DNA of 64,000 nucleotides from assembly GCA_038373885.1 (NCBI GenBank), contig JAWZYV010012282.1, positions 164,065 to 228,064 on the forward strand, given 5' to 3'. Positions 36,396 through 49,900 of the stretch are shown piece by piece; position 1 is the first letter of the stretch, and every line of letters starts with the position of its first letter. The translations under genes were made by a program, and so were the position numbers. Under the pieces are notes generated by a model. The model did no database searches, was not told where the DNA came from, and was given only the letters and a program-made list of their open reading frames with translations. Source of the stretch: Cheiracanthium punctorium (Eukaryota > Arthropoda > Arachnida > Araneae > Cheiracanthiidae).

Positions 36396-37165
36396 AAGCT
36401 TTTACCATTGCCTTGGAGACTATTGACTTGCGCTTTCCTACCGGCGAATGGCTTCGCATCTATACTGATGGATCCCAGCTGGATTTTTCTCAGGTCGATG
36501 TCGCTGGTGTTCTTAGTGATACCTTACCTTTTTACTTTCATGCTGGATCATATACGAGTTTTGATGGCAAACTTGAAGCTATTTTTATAGCCCTGCAGAA
36601 ACTCTCTGTTCGTCTCGGCTCATCTCCTGGAGCAGTCAATTCTCAGATTCAGGTCTGCACTCCATGCTTTGTCAAACAACAAGGATAGAGTTCCTCGAGT
36701 ACAGAGTTTCAGGGAGCTCCTGAAGAGGACTGAAAGAATCGTTGATTACCGATGGGTACCGTGCCACTGTGGGCTCACAAGAAACGAGATGGCTGATTTT
36801 TGTCCAAAATAGGTACTGCCATTCTCCAATTATCTTGTAGAAAGATGCCTCTTCGTTCTTCTAAAATATAAATTAAGAGAATCGTCAAGAAATCATTCCT
36901 CCATCTATCTTCCCAGGAAGCTGGAGGTAAGTCATGGAGTATGCTAAGTCAATTTCACTGTGTGGCGAGCTTCTTCAACACGAGCTTTTGCAGTATCCAT
37001 TTTTAGTTTTAACAGGACACAGTTGACTCAAGCCTATCTGTTAATTTTCAGTTTGAAGAATTCCCCATGTGTGTTATGGGACTATGGACATGTTATGTCA
37101 TCTGCTCATTCAGTCGAGAGTTCTGCACTTATCTATGTTAAATGTATTGTAAAGAAATGCTGAAG
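36396..37165 (+). pseudogene. LINE pseudogene: tandem second copy of RNase H and C-terminal tail
   Basis: A second copy of the preceding module, in the same orientation, starts at the same CATTGCC-TGGAGACTATT word. It keeps the better motif YTDGSQLDFSQVDVAGV, then FDGKLEAIFIALQK, then WVPCHCGLTRNEMADF after a frame break. Downstream, FNRTQLTQAYL and SPCVLWDYG recall the zinc-knuckle-like tail found after RNase H in such LINEs. The frame is broken near 36640-36690. The two copies share about 600 bp at high similarity, so a local duplication is likely. Confidence 0.7.
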
Positions 37166-37633
37166 AACTTGTTGCCTAATTACCTAATCGTCAATAGCTT
37201 GACATTTGTTTAATAATAATAATAATTGAAGTCACTTCTGTTATTTTATGTGTAGAGGGCATGTATTACTTAATGGCTTTTAGCTTCATACTTATTCTTG
37301 ACATATTTGTATAAACTGCAGCTGCTTTCTTATATTTCAAGTATTTGAAGAACAGGATGTTGTTGGTACATTAAAAAAAGTGAAATCAAATTAAATATTA
37401 TCAAGGCTTGCGAATGCTGAATGTAGAACATCTATTCCATACAATTATTTTAGAATTTCTTATGATGTGTAGTAGACATTGCTTTCAAAAAGTATTAAAT
37501 TCAAAGTCGATTTAGTCGTGGATTTAGTGGATCATCAGGGAAATTTCAGCAAATTACCAAAAGAGGTTCGAAATTGATGCTTGGTACGTCTAAATAACTT
37601 ATTTGAGACTTTTTTAATCTTCATATTCTGACT
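37166..37633. other. 3' flank of the minus-strand gene
   Basis: AT-rich. ATTAAA on the minus strand at 37613-37618 lies about 15 bases past the stop codon and could be a variant poly(A) signal, but it is very close. Another lies near 37209. An (AAT)n tract is at 37210-37226. Confidence 0.35.
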
Positions 37634-37916
37634 TTACTCCATGTTCTTTTTTCCCCATCGATCCGGTATTACAGGTTCATATTCCGGAACCGTGTACCAG
37701 GTGCAGTCTTCAAGATCGCACAGCCCGTCTAGTTCAATAGTTTCTTTCAACGCCCAAAATTTTCTACTGTTTTCTTTTACTTCGTATTTTTCGCCTAAGT
37801 AATATATGACGAAGTTCCTTCTTCCAGCTTTAGTATTCTTTTTGGTTTTGGGCATATATTCATTTTCTTCAATTAGCTTTTCATATTCTTCACCTTTTTC
37901 AGATTTCACAAATGGT
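37634..37916 (-). CDS. Exon 4 (terminal) of the 152-residue gene
   Basis: Preceded by the acceptor TTTTCAG (37917-37923 read on the minus strand). It encodes 93 residues from PFVKSEKGEEYEKL to DRWGKKNME and a stop. Composition is even, with few low-complexity runs, unlike the surrounding AT-rich frames. Trp, Tyr and Cys are clustered in the last 40 residues (DLEDCTWYTVPEYEP). It supplies the first base as the third base of an Ile codon split by the intron. Confidence 0.7.
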
Positions 37917-40900
37917 CTGAAAATTTTCGTCAAATATTAGTATTGAAAAGGAAAGCTGAAAAGGAAGAGCTTAGGATTACGTGAGAAACATTTACACCTA
38001 CAAAATTAGCTTTTCAATTCAGAAAGTCGTATCTCTTTGCAAGAATGAAAAAAAAGAAAGAAATTTGATCCGATTGAGCAAACATCAACCTCTTTCATTA
38101 CTATATAAACACCTCTTTGCTTAAAGTTTAAAAAATTTTTTTAGTGGAGCAAAACAATCGTAGATAAATTTTTATTACGTTTAAATTGAGTTCGTTGCAA
38201 ACTTAGTATTCCTTTCCCTTACTTTATGAAATAAGAAGGAAAGTATTGAGGGAATATTCCTCTTTGAGATAGACTTAAATGAATGATTTCAACTTATTCT
38301 TTTGTACTAGAGTAGTAATGGCTGAAATGCATGATAATTGCGGGACAATACTGACAATATTGTCTCTATTAGAAAATGATTATGGTTTTATGTAAAAACA
38401 GTAAAATTAAAATAGTTATATCATTAACAACCTTCCCTTTTATGGTGAGTAAGTTAGGCTGCATGAAATCAGATAATAGGAAAGTGTTGTGTGGTGATTG
38501 ATTGGAATTAGAAATTTTTTTTCTCTTAGAAAAGAAATCCGCTTCTACATGATCTCTTTGCTTTGACACAGGCTTAAAGTTCTTGCTGTCTTCGAATAAA
38601 ATAGGTTAATGTATTTTACAAATCATCCTACTTTTCTAAAAGTACTCTATACTTTAAAGCTCCGATTTACGCTTTATAACTAATATGTAGTAATACCAAT
38701 ACACCACTTCTCTCTTTTTGGTAGTTTGTTTTTCCATTAATAAATAGAAGATAAAATAAATATGTGTTTCCTTTGATACACGTTCTACAGTATAAAAATT
38801 TGTTCACGTTCCTTTTTGACAAGAAAAAGAAATGTTAAGGATCACATTTATTATGCCGCACAACGGAAAATTAAAATATTTTTCTAAAATATAATTTATT
38901 TAGGTTTCTTTAATTTATTTTAAATATAAAAATGGGTGGGCATACTATATAAATGTTCTTCAGTACAGGTACTAACTCGAAAACTGTATTGAAATCTTTG
39001 TACAAAGCAGTCCAAAATTTCCAAATTAAATATTTTCTCTTTTATGGATCGATCTGACCCTTCTACTATTTGCATTCTTTTTAAATAAATAAAAAGAGTT
39101 TTCGAAAACCGTAGAGTAGGTTTTGCCTGAGTATAAATACAAATAATGGACGAACTGGTGTTATTTTTGTGATGACAGAGAGAAAAAGCATGTGGTACAA
39201 AGGTATTCTGTTCATCACAGTGCGTGAGTAGCTAACCCAAATAATGAATAATGATGATAAAACTGTGCTGTAAAGAAGTTTATTGACACAGTGACAAGAA
39301 AACACATGTCATAAAGTTATACCGTTGTTCCGACGTTGTGTACTTATCGATGCCTTAAAATGACATTTGAAAAATAATACTCACATGATACGATCGAAGA
39401 ATCTTTTCGCCCTTTTTTTGAAATTCATCTTTTGAGTGGACCTGATGGAGTTGCTAATGAACAGAAGATTAAATTGTCTCTAAAAACTTAAAACACTGCG
39501 GAAAATACAATTAATTGATTGATATGTTTTGCGATGGACGGTTTGAGAACACGATATAACTTGTGTGCTTTTGGTGAAAGTGATTGGAGTATTGTTGAAA
39601 AATTTCTGTTTCAATAATCGAGGTAAAAACCTTTGTTACAAACCAGTTGTTGCAAAGCCAGGAACAGATTTATTATGAAATGCTTTATTCAATGCCATTG
39701 TTAAACTGTACGTATCATTGTTACATGATTATGAAAATGAAAATTTAATTTACACGTGTTTACAAAATTTCAAAACACAGCAAACATAGAATGTACCAAA
39801 ATAGTGTCTTGAAGCAGGGGCGTAGCCAGGGGGGGGATATCGAGATATATCCCCCCCCCCGAAATTTTGGGATTAGTGATGAAATTCCGTCTATTTATAC
39901 ACATATAAGTTCATATCCCCCCCCCCCCGATAAATTTTTCAGGCGCATAAATTTTCCTGGCTACGCGCCTGCCCTTTCAAAAAGTTGTTTTAGATGGTGT
40001 ATGTGTTAGTTTTTAGGTAAAATTTCAATTTTAGTCAATTTTTAAATACCTTTTTTGACGAAAATCTAATATGACTTAGAAAGATAAAAAAGAAAAACAA
40101 AGATTCTTTTTTAATAAATAATTTTCATTTTAAACATGATATATGCATGGATTAAATAACGTTTATGCTCCCTATTATTATATATATCTAATGCAGTTAA
40201 AACGAGTTATAAAATGAAACAGAAAAAAATGTAAGCCTTTTAAAATGTAAAATAGCGACATAGGCTATTTATGAGAGTTACTTATCAGTTAAATTCAAAA
40301 TCAAGATTACAAAAACCAACGGGTACTATTTAAATTGATCGTCCTTTATTTATTTATTCGTGCTTAAAACACAGATAATTGTAAAAGAAAATGCACACTT
40401 TTGAGAGGTATAAATGTTCTGTCTTCCTCAGAAACATAGTATCAGCAAGCACGAGAGAAACAAAAGTACAAAAAGAAAAAAAGCATTAGAATATAAAAAT
40501 CAGAATATTCATTTTTGTGTAAACAGATAAATATACATCTTAAAATAGAGCATGTTTGCCGAGTCAACAGAACTGCTGAATTTTTGTCGATATAAATCGG
40601 ATGTAGCAGAAACCTGATTTTGCGAGATTCTCGGGACCTAGTAAACCTCGGTTAACACGGAACATCGGATAATCCAATTTCAAATTTTCAAGTTCATCCA
40701 TATGTGGATAGCGACAAAACATATTTTACGATGCGAATAATGTTTTTCTGCATTTTCAGATAAATTTTCCATTGTCTATGTAGATAAAATCACCCCATTA
40801 AAAAATTTTGTTTTACTAGTTGGACATTTATTTCACGAAATATTCCTCAGAAAATATGATTTAACGTAAATTCCTACTGCATTCTTCGGTGTCTGATTAT

Positions 40901-43900
40901 CACGCGGGTATGCTGGACAATAGCCCAGGGACCCTAAAAAATAAGCCCCCCTTCAATTCTGCTGAATTTTTGTCGATATAAATCGGATGTAGCAGAAACC
41001 CGATTTTGCGAGATTCTCGGGACCTAGTAAACCTCGGTTAACACGGAACATCGGATAATCCAATTTCACATTTTCAAGTCCATCCATATGTGGATAGCGA
41101 CAAAACTTATTTTACGCAGGCTAATAAAGTTTTTCTGCATTTTCAGATAAAATTTCCATTGTCTATGTAGATAAAAGCACCCCATTAAAAAAATAATATA
41201 CCAGTTGGACATTTATTTCACGAAATATTCCTCAGAAAATATGATTTAACGTAAATCTCTACTGTATTCTTCGGAGTCTGATTATCACGCGGGTATGCTG
41301 GACAATAGCCCAGGGACCCTGAAAACTAAGCCCCGCTCCAATTCTGCCAATTTATTGTGTTAGAACTTCATATATACTGCAATAATAAATTTTTAAACTA
41401 AGTTTCCTTTGTAATATCGATAGAATAATTGTGTAACAATAAATAGACTTGGTTACTTATTTTTGTTCTTCTATCTCAATGATAATGGTCTCTAACCAGC
41501 AAACACACACAGGTTCTCTGAACGTCTATTAAGTTTCAGAAGACGTTTTCTGAACGTTAATAGACGTTCAGAGAACCTGTGTGTGTTTGCTGGGTAAGAC
41601 TCGTGGATCAATAAATAAGATATTAAAAGTGTTTTAGAAAACTTAACGTGCGTATATATGCTTATCACAAAATATCCATTAGTTAACATTTTTAGAATGA
41701 CGAAAACAAAGAAAAAAAAATGAGTATCAGGAAAATTTTCTGGCATGCGAAACTTGGCGATTGCGCCGTGTAATTGCCATTCCTTGACTTAGTGCACCAA
41801 TGCGCTAATAATACAAATGGATTTAAAAATACTAAACTCATTTTTAAATGCATAGTCTTGTTCTAATTGAGTATAAATATATAGGTAACTAGCTGAAGTA
41901 CCCGTTCTTCGCACGGGAATGAATGGACTTTTTGATATTACGATTTGTGGTGATTACTATTCATTGTAATAAACAGATATAGCAAAGTGGATATCGCGTT
42001 ATATTGTGTCCTATGCATTGTGTCCTATACATGCATACCGAATTGCAAGGCAATCGTTTGTACGGTGCAGAAGGCCATGCGGCGTAGCGCAATCTAGTGG
42101 CGAGTTTTAGCAAAACGGATACGGCGAAAATATTTTTCGCATTCAGATATCGATGTATACGAATTTTCATGACTATCGGCTGGACAGTACTGAAGTTCAT
42201 GTGTTGACGCGACATCTAGTGGCAAGTTATAGGAAAATGGATAGCGCCAAACTCTTCCCCGTGTTCAAATATCTATGTATACCTATTTTCATAGCGATTA
42301 TTTGCACAGTCAATAAGTGATACACTGCAGGGCCATCTAGTGGTTCAATAAAGTAATGATTTGCTACAGCGCCGTCAAGTGGCGAGTTATAGCAAAATGG
42401 ATAACGCCAAAATATTCTCATTGTTCAAATAGCTATGTATACTGATTTTCATAGCGACCGTGTTCAACTATCTATGTATACCAATTTTCATAACGATCAT
42501 TTGCACAGTCAAGAAGTGATACACTGCAGGGCCATCTAGTAGTTAATTAAAGTAATGATTTGCTACAGCGCCGTCAAGTGGCGAGTTATAGCAAAATGGA
42601 TAACGCCAAAATATTCTCATTGTTCAAATAGCTATGTATACTGATTTTCATAGCGACCGTTTGAATGGTCAAGAATTTGGCCTGCTGCAGCGTCATCTAG
42701 TGGCGAGTTAAAATAATAATGCATTGCAGTGTCATCTAGTGGTGAGTAACATCAAAAGGAACGCAGTTAGAATATATTCTTCGTGCTCAAATGTGTAAGT
42801 ATAAAAAATTTTATGCCGATCGGTCGAACGGTATAGAAGTTGATGCTTTGCAGCGCCATTTAGCGGCAAGTTACAGCAAAATGGATAGTGAAAAATATTC
42901 TCCGTGTTCTAATATTCGCGTGTACCAAATTTCATCGAAATCGGTTGGACGATATTCGCATAGCAAACGGCTAAACGGAATAGAATTCAACGTTGTGCTG
43001 CGGCACCAAGTGGCAAGTTAAGGAAAACGGATAGCATAAAAACCTTCTCCATCATAAAAGACTTAGGTGAACCAAATTTCATCGTGCAACGGTGCTCAAC
43101 GGTGCTGGAGTTTTTCAACCTCATAAACACATACCAACATTCATTTTTATCTATAACCAGTGTTATTATATATATACCAGTCTCAAATAAAATCCAGTTT
43201 CAAATCTAAGCCTCGCCAAAGTGCCAACATACGCCATTTTGCAAGAATTTTTTCAGGGAATCATTCGAAGCATTGACTTAGCAGCAATCAATATGGGAAA
43301 TGGTTCGCCCGCCAAAGAGTAGCACGCATTTATTTGAAAATTGGAATTCCTTAATACAGCCGATTTTTTTTTAAATTATCAACTATAATGTATTTTATTC
43401 ATCGTTACTTCGATGTACTAAATGAGAAGATTTCAATTTTCTGAAATTTGGCGGAATTCCCCCAACTTAAATCAATGTAATCAATTGGCGAGAATTCTGA
43501 AGTTAGATCGCTTGAAATCCCTTAGTAACTGCATTATTTCTTCACGGATCATTAAAATTTAACGCTGTATTCTAATAAAACCTTTGCACTTGTTTTCAAA
43601 AATCTATTTCCTTAAGCTCTCAATAAATTGCGCCAAGCCGAAAACTGTGCAAACCGCTAGAACTCACTTACTCAAAATCCATATTTCAGCCATTTTATTT
43701 TTTCGCCAAACTAAAAAAATTTACACATTAGCCTCGTAAATCTTCAATTCTTATTGTTTTGCGTGTAAAGCATTACATTCCTGCTCTGATTTCCCATGCA
43801 CATGATATTATAATTTAAAAAAAATAACCTTACGAATATAAACTAACAAAAAAAAATCATTATTATTCTTTTAATTTTACTTTGAGAATTTAAAACATTT

Positions 43901-46900
43901 TATTCGGCAAAATCGCCACACATGGCAACCACGATCCTTAAATCACACTTTTTTCACTACAGGGGTTACAATTACGGAAAGCTTTTTGCGTGAAGAGCAT
44001 AAAAAATCTCTTAAATTCCGGGAACGGGTGGACTTTCAAAGTTTTAAAGTGGACTATGATTTATTCTATATTATTTTACATATCTGTGCTAAATTTCAGG
44101 CCGATAGGTCCATTTTTGTAGATTTGTATACGACTCAAATCCACAAACAAACAAACAAACAGAATTTCATTTTTATTTATAAGATTTTTAAATCAATTTT
44201 AGAATTCCTTGATTTTTTTTAAGCTGGGAAAATGGAAGAGCAATCAAAATTAAGTTAAAATGTTTGTGACAGTATAGGAGCCCTAAAATAACATTTTAAC
44301 CAGGGGTTCCATCTAAGTAGGATCAGGCTCTGATATTATTACAGTAGGAAGTTACGTTAAATCATGTTCTGAGTATACTGTATAGCAGTTAGCTTTTCAG
44401 ACGCGTGATATCTTAATATCATAATAAGATTAGGGTTTAATACTCAAGAGGGGTATCCATTCAAATTTGTAGACTAATCGCAGACAGGCAAGAACCTAAA
44501 TCAAAAACAATTTTCACTTTTCTAGAAAATTGTTATAATAAACTGAAAGCGCGTTACTTCCACAAAGCGTTATGAATTCGGCGAAAAATTTAAATAAATT
44601 CCATTGCAGAAATTATTATAATTTTAAGAATTACGTTATGAATGATGAGTTATTACTTCGTTTTCATGCAAGACAACAGCTATTAAAATAGCGGAGTAAT
44701 TACCCTCCATGCATGCAATATAATTTGTGTGTATAAGGGTTTAATGAAAAAAACATTTGCCCATCTTGCCTTATCTTGATCCAGAAATAATAGTGCTTGC
44801 ATAAAAAATGAACTTTGGGGGTAACACTGCAGCGAGAAAAAAAGGAAAAAATATATATTTGCGGAGAACAGCTGTGCTCCGTGATTTTTTTTTCTTCGTT
44901 TTATTTTTATTTTTCTTTTAGTGAGCATGTGTTTTGTTAACTATTCCATTAGATTAGCAATGCTAAAAGTGTTTTTCTTCCATTAGAAAAAAAAATTTTG
45001 TTAATCTCACTCTGATATTCAAGTTTTGGAAAAAAAAGGAGGGGAGAAAAAATGATACTTTACGGATAAATTATTTATTTTGTTAAATTTAAATTTGAAT
45101 TGAAAAAATAAAGTTAACTACATTCGATCATATAAAATGAAAATTTAAAAACTCGGCTGTTCGAGCCTCGTCAGGGGGAGATCCCCCTGACCCCCCCTAT
45201 TTTTTTAGTTTCATGATTGCCCTATTAAAACGATATTGATTGACTTTGTCATTTTATCGCTCATCTTTCTCGCGTATTTTGCCTGGTAGCCCTATGTTGA
45301 AATTTTTTTGAGTGTTACCTATTGATAGAAAAATACATGGGGTGCCTATTCTACAGCTTACGAAATAGTGTAACAATAGATTAAAGCTGTTGAGAAGTAT
45401 TAGTATTTAAATACATGTAAACTTATGTCGCATACTTTTCTTTCACTATTTTTGGACACATTTTTCAATAAAGGGTGTTGAGAGATAAAATGACATAGTC
45501 ATTAATATATTGTGCTTGTTTTTTTTGTTTTGTTTTTTCACAAAAATAATGCGTATGTTCATGGGAACACTTTTTCATGAATAATTTTTGTGAACAGTAG
45601 ACAACAAGCGTAAAGGAATTACGGACAATTTTACAAGTTTCTGTATTACAGCGTTCTTGAAAAAACTGAAAGGAACTATAGTGATCACGAAAAGTTTCGT
45701 CATTAAGATTCTGAAGGAAAGATCTCTTTTGATTATCTCTAAATTTACTTAAATTTGTTTTTTGCGTTGCGCCTCAACGTAGTCAAGAATGTGTGTACAA
45801 ATGTATGCATGTACAAATTGTTTTATCGAACGCGAGTCCATTTTGACTGGTTTTTTCAAGACGTGCGTACGTGTGTAGGGACAGGGTGTTCACTAAGTGA
45901 CTCATCCATTCTGAACATAAATGATAAGAACAATGTTTCAGAAAAAAAATTTCTTTGTACCTTGCATTAATTTTTAAAAAATAAGAAAATTTGAAAATTT
46001 TACCATTAGGTGGTGCTGAAAATTTAAAAGCTAAATATCAATGTTTTACATATAGGCGTCCTTTCCAGCAATAATATAGCGAAGTTATAGTACGATTTCC
46101 TTCTGTGGGAAGACTTGAAAGAGACGTTCCAGCAAAAGCTGCAAACTAGAGCAGACACTGAACATAGCATCTGGGATATGTTGTCAGCATTATTTGAAGT
46201 TAATCGACAAGTATCAAAGGGCAGCTCTCGCGAAAAAATTCAGTATTTAGATTTGGTCGGAAAAATCGATTTTGACCCTCTTTAACTCTACTTTGAGTTC
46301 TTTCATGACGTCTCAACGTACGCATATTTGTACATTCGCAGAGACATGTACAATACATTTTGACCAACCGCAAGTCCGCTTTGACTAGTTCTTATGTGAC
46401 GAATATACATTTCAATGTATATTCGTGAAACGCTATTAGGCTTAGAATGTTGAAATTTCATTTTTAGAACAGTTGTAACAACAATTTGTGAGCCTCTCTT
46501 ATCGATTGCAATCGACTAAGTTAGTTTATCAACAGTTTCACCGAAAAGACTTTCAATAAATCAAAGTCTACGGATAGCTTCAGTTCATTCAGGTCACACT
46601 AGTCTGTTGACTTTCACTTTTTTAGATCATTCCAAAAATCTGTGAAATGTCGCAAAATTTAGTTAAAAATAAGTTTTTAAAACTGAAACCAGATGACCTC
46701 TTATAAATATCAAAATCCTTTTATAGTATTGAAGTTTCGTATCTCGGTTTCGAATAAAATAAGTTTGAATGAAGACTTAATTGCTGTGTCACCCAAAAGA
46801 CTTTAAAGGCCTGTGGCCAGCTTTAGGACATTAAAAGACTGTCGAGAATCATTTTTAGGTCATAACAAAATTTCGCCGACGGCCGTCAAGCTTCGAGAAT

Positions 46901-49900
46901 CTGGGCGAAAAATCACCAGAATGTTACAATTTAACCCTCCTATGTCTGGCCGAAAATCAATTTTCCAGAAAATTGAATTTTAAACTTTTTTCTCGAATAA
47001 CCCAAAATTTAACATTCAAATGCAAATTTTGAAGAATCTACTTATTAAATGGATGTCAATTTAATTTATTTTCATAGCTATATCTCTAATTAAGCTAACA
47101 TAATCAAAGTAAAAAATACAAAACTACTTTAAAATTTCAAATCACGAGCCGTTACATGTATTTTTTTAAATTTCTAATTTTCATGCTTCCTTTCTATAAA
47201 GTTCGCACTTTTTTAAAAATACATAATATAGTAGTAAGCTTAAAAATTACGAATAAAATGTCTCCCATTCATCAGCTATCCAAAAATGCATTAATGTCCA
47301 TACAAAGACATGTAATTCGTAAAGTAGAGTGAGTTTTACTTAACGAGATAAAAACATCAACAGATGCATCCCCCATTCATTCTTTAGGACAGATGGAAAA
47401 CCATCGAGTTAACACCGTTTTTTTTTTCCGAGCTTACACTAAGCTAACGTAATCATGAAAATTTACAAAAATACTTAAATTTTAATTCACGCACTTTAAA
47501 TGGATTTTTTTTATATATTTATTTGTATTTTCCTTTCAAAAAATGTTGTTTATCTAAAAAAAAACGCAATTGCAGTAAATGTAAAAATAGAATTTGCAAC
47601 ATTATTCAGCTATCCAAAATCGTATTTATCTAAAAACATGTAGCTTGTAAAGAAAGGCGACTTTTACATAGTGCAGGTAAGAACGCCAAAAAGAGGCACC
47701 AACGTTCTTTGTGCAAGGTGGTTGGACAACAAATCAAGTTATCACTGTTTTTACATGCTTAAAATCTCAGTCACGTCAGATGGTGAATTTCAAATGGCTA
47801 TGTGCAGTATTGTCGTGTTAATTAGTTTCGACTCTGCGTTACGTATGCTTGTTTAGTTTATCAGGCAGATAACAACAAAACGTGCTTATGCCACGCAGAA
47901 TCGAAACTAACGTGACGACACTCAGCCATTTGAGATTTACAATCTGATGTTGCTGAGATTTTAAGCACATAAAAACAGTGATAACTTGATGAGTTGACCA
48001 ACTATCCTAAATAATGAACATTGTCGTTTATACCTGCGCTAAGTAAAACTTAACTTTCTTTAAAAACTACATGGCTTTTAAAGGACATTAATACGCTTTT
48101 GAATAGCTAGTTAATGGGATAAATTGTATTTGTAATTTGTACACTCTAAAAAAATTTTTTTTAATCAGTGGATTACTAAGAAGTCTCTAGGAAACAAGGA
48201 TTCCATCCCTTTTTTTAGTATGATGCCATAACTTTTCCTACTCTAACTACTAAATAAAGCCATGTATGTCAATTGATTTGCATGGCTTTATTTAGCAGTA
48301 ATACTAAGAAAAGTTATGGCCTCTTTGTTTCCAAGATATTTCTTAGTAATCCATTGAATTTATTTTAGAGTGTACGCTTAATGAAATAGTATTTTTTGAG
48401 ATAAACAGCATTTGTGGAAAGAAAATGTAATTGAATAAATAGAAAAATGATACATGGAAAGCGCGTGAATCAAAATTTCGAGGTATTTTTTTACATTTTC
48501 AGGATCGCATTAGCTTAGAGTGTTAACTTTGAAAAAAGTTTTTAAAACGGTGTTGATTGGGTTACCAACGGGGAAGCATCCTTTGGCGTTTTTATCTGCG
48601 CTAAGTAACACTTGCCCTTTTTTTAAGAATTACATGTGTTTGGATGGACATTAATACATTTTTTAATAGATGATTCATGGGGGAAATTTTATTTGTAATT
48701 TGTACGCTTACTGCTGTGTTATTTATATCGAAAAAATGAGATCTTTTGAGAGGAAGCATGTGAAATTTTAAAGTAGTTTTTGTTCTTTTTATGATTACGT
48801 TAGCTTAATTAGAGTTTTGTCAATGAAAATAAATTAAAATGAAATCCATTTAATAAGTAGAATATTTAAATTTTCACTCGAGTATTAAATTTTGGGTTAT
48901 TTAAGAAAAAAGTTTAAAATTCAATTTTCTCGAAGAGTATTGATTTTCGGCGGTACATATGGGGGTGTGAAAATTGTAGTATTTTGGATCCCCTATCACG
49001 TCTTAACCCTACAATGTACCTAGTACCTTTTTTGTGGAATAACCACTTTAATGATTCCTCTACGTCTATAAATTACGAGTATAGACCTCTGTCGGTGTTT
49101 AAGAGCATTTATACATAGACAGCAACTATATAATTCAGTCTGTTGCATTTAGATGTACTTACAGCTCATGTTATTGCCGAAACTGAATTTAAAGAGTCCT
49201 CTTTCGAATGGGGTTTTGTTTATTTTAGAAAATGAACAAAACATAATTAGCAAAGAGTTTGGACCCGAAAAAAATGGCTGTGTGTTGGATTTCGTCCTAT
49301 CAAAAAATAATTTGAATACCGAAATTTCAAAATAACTACCCAAAAAGTATAGCTAAGACCCCGTGTACCGCATACAAAACTGAAATAAAAAGGTGATTTT
49401 CAAGTAAAATATTAGGTTATTATTTTTTAAACTAATTTTCCTCAAATAATAATCACCAACATTATCACATTTCAGACACACAAAAAAAAAAATTGTGCCT
49501 TGTACGGTTAAAAGAAATACATCGCGTTACCAGTAACCCTGTATAACTCATCAGTTACGATGAGCTTGGAACAGAATAAGACATTTACAAGCATAAAATA
49601 CTAAAATGGCGTTGCACGCATAAAAAAGCAAAACTGTCGTCTCTATATACATATTCCAAAGATTGACTATAAAGCACGTCTTATGTCTTTTCCGCAAACA
49701 GCTTTATGTGAGTATTTGCACTTCTCTCTGAAACATGAATAAGGATGTCATTTACGGAACAGAACACTGCCCTTTTATATGGGGCCTCGTTTCGTTACAC
49801 AGCAAATATGTCTGCGGGAATATTTGCTGTGGGAAAATTTGGCATCTCAATTCCTTATTCATTGTTACACGAGTCAAGGTACTTTATGTATTTTATTATA

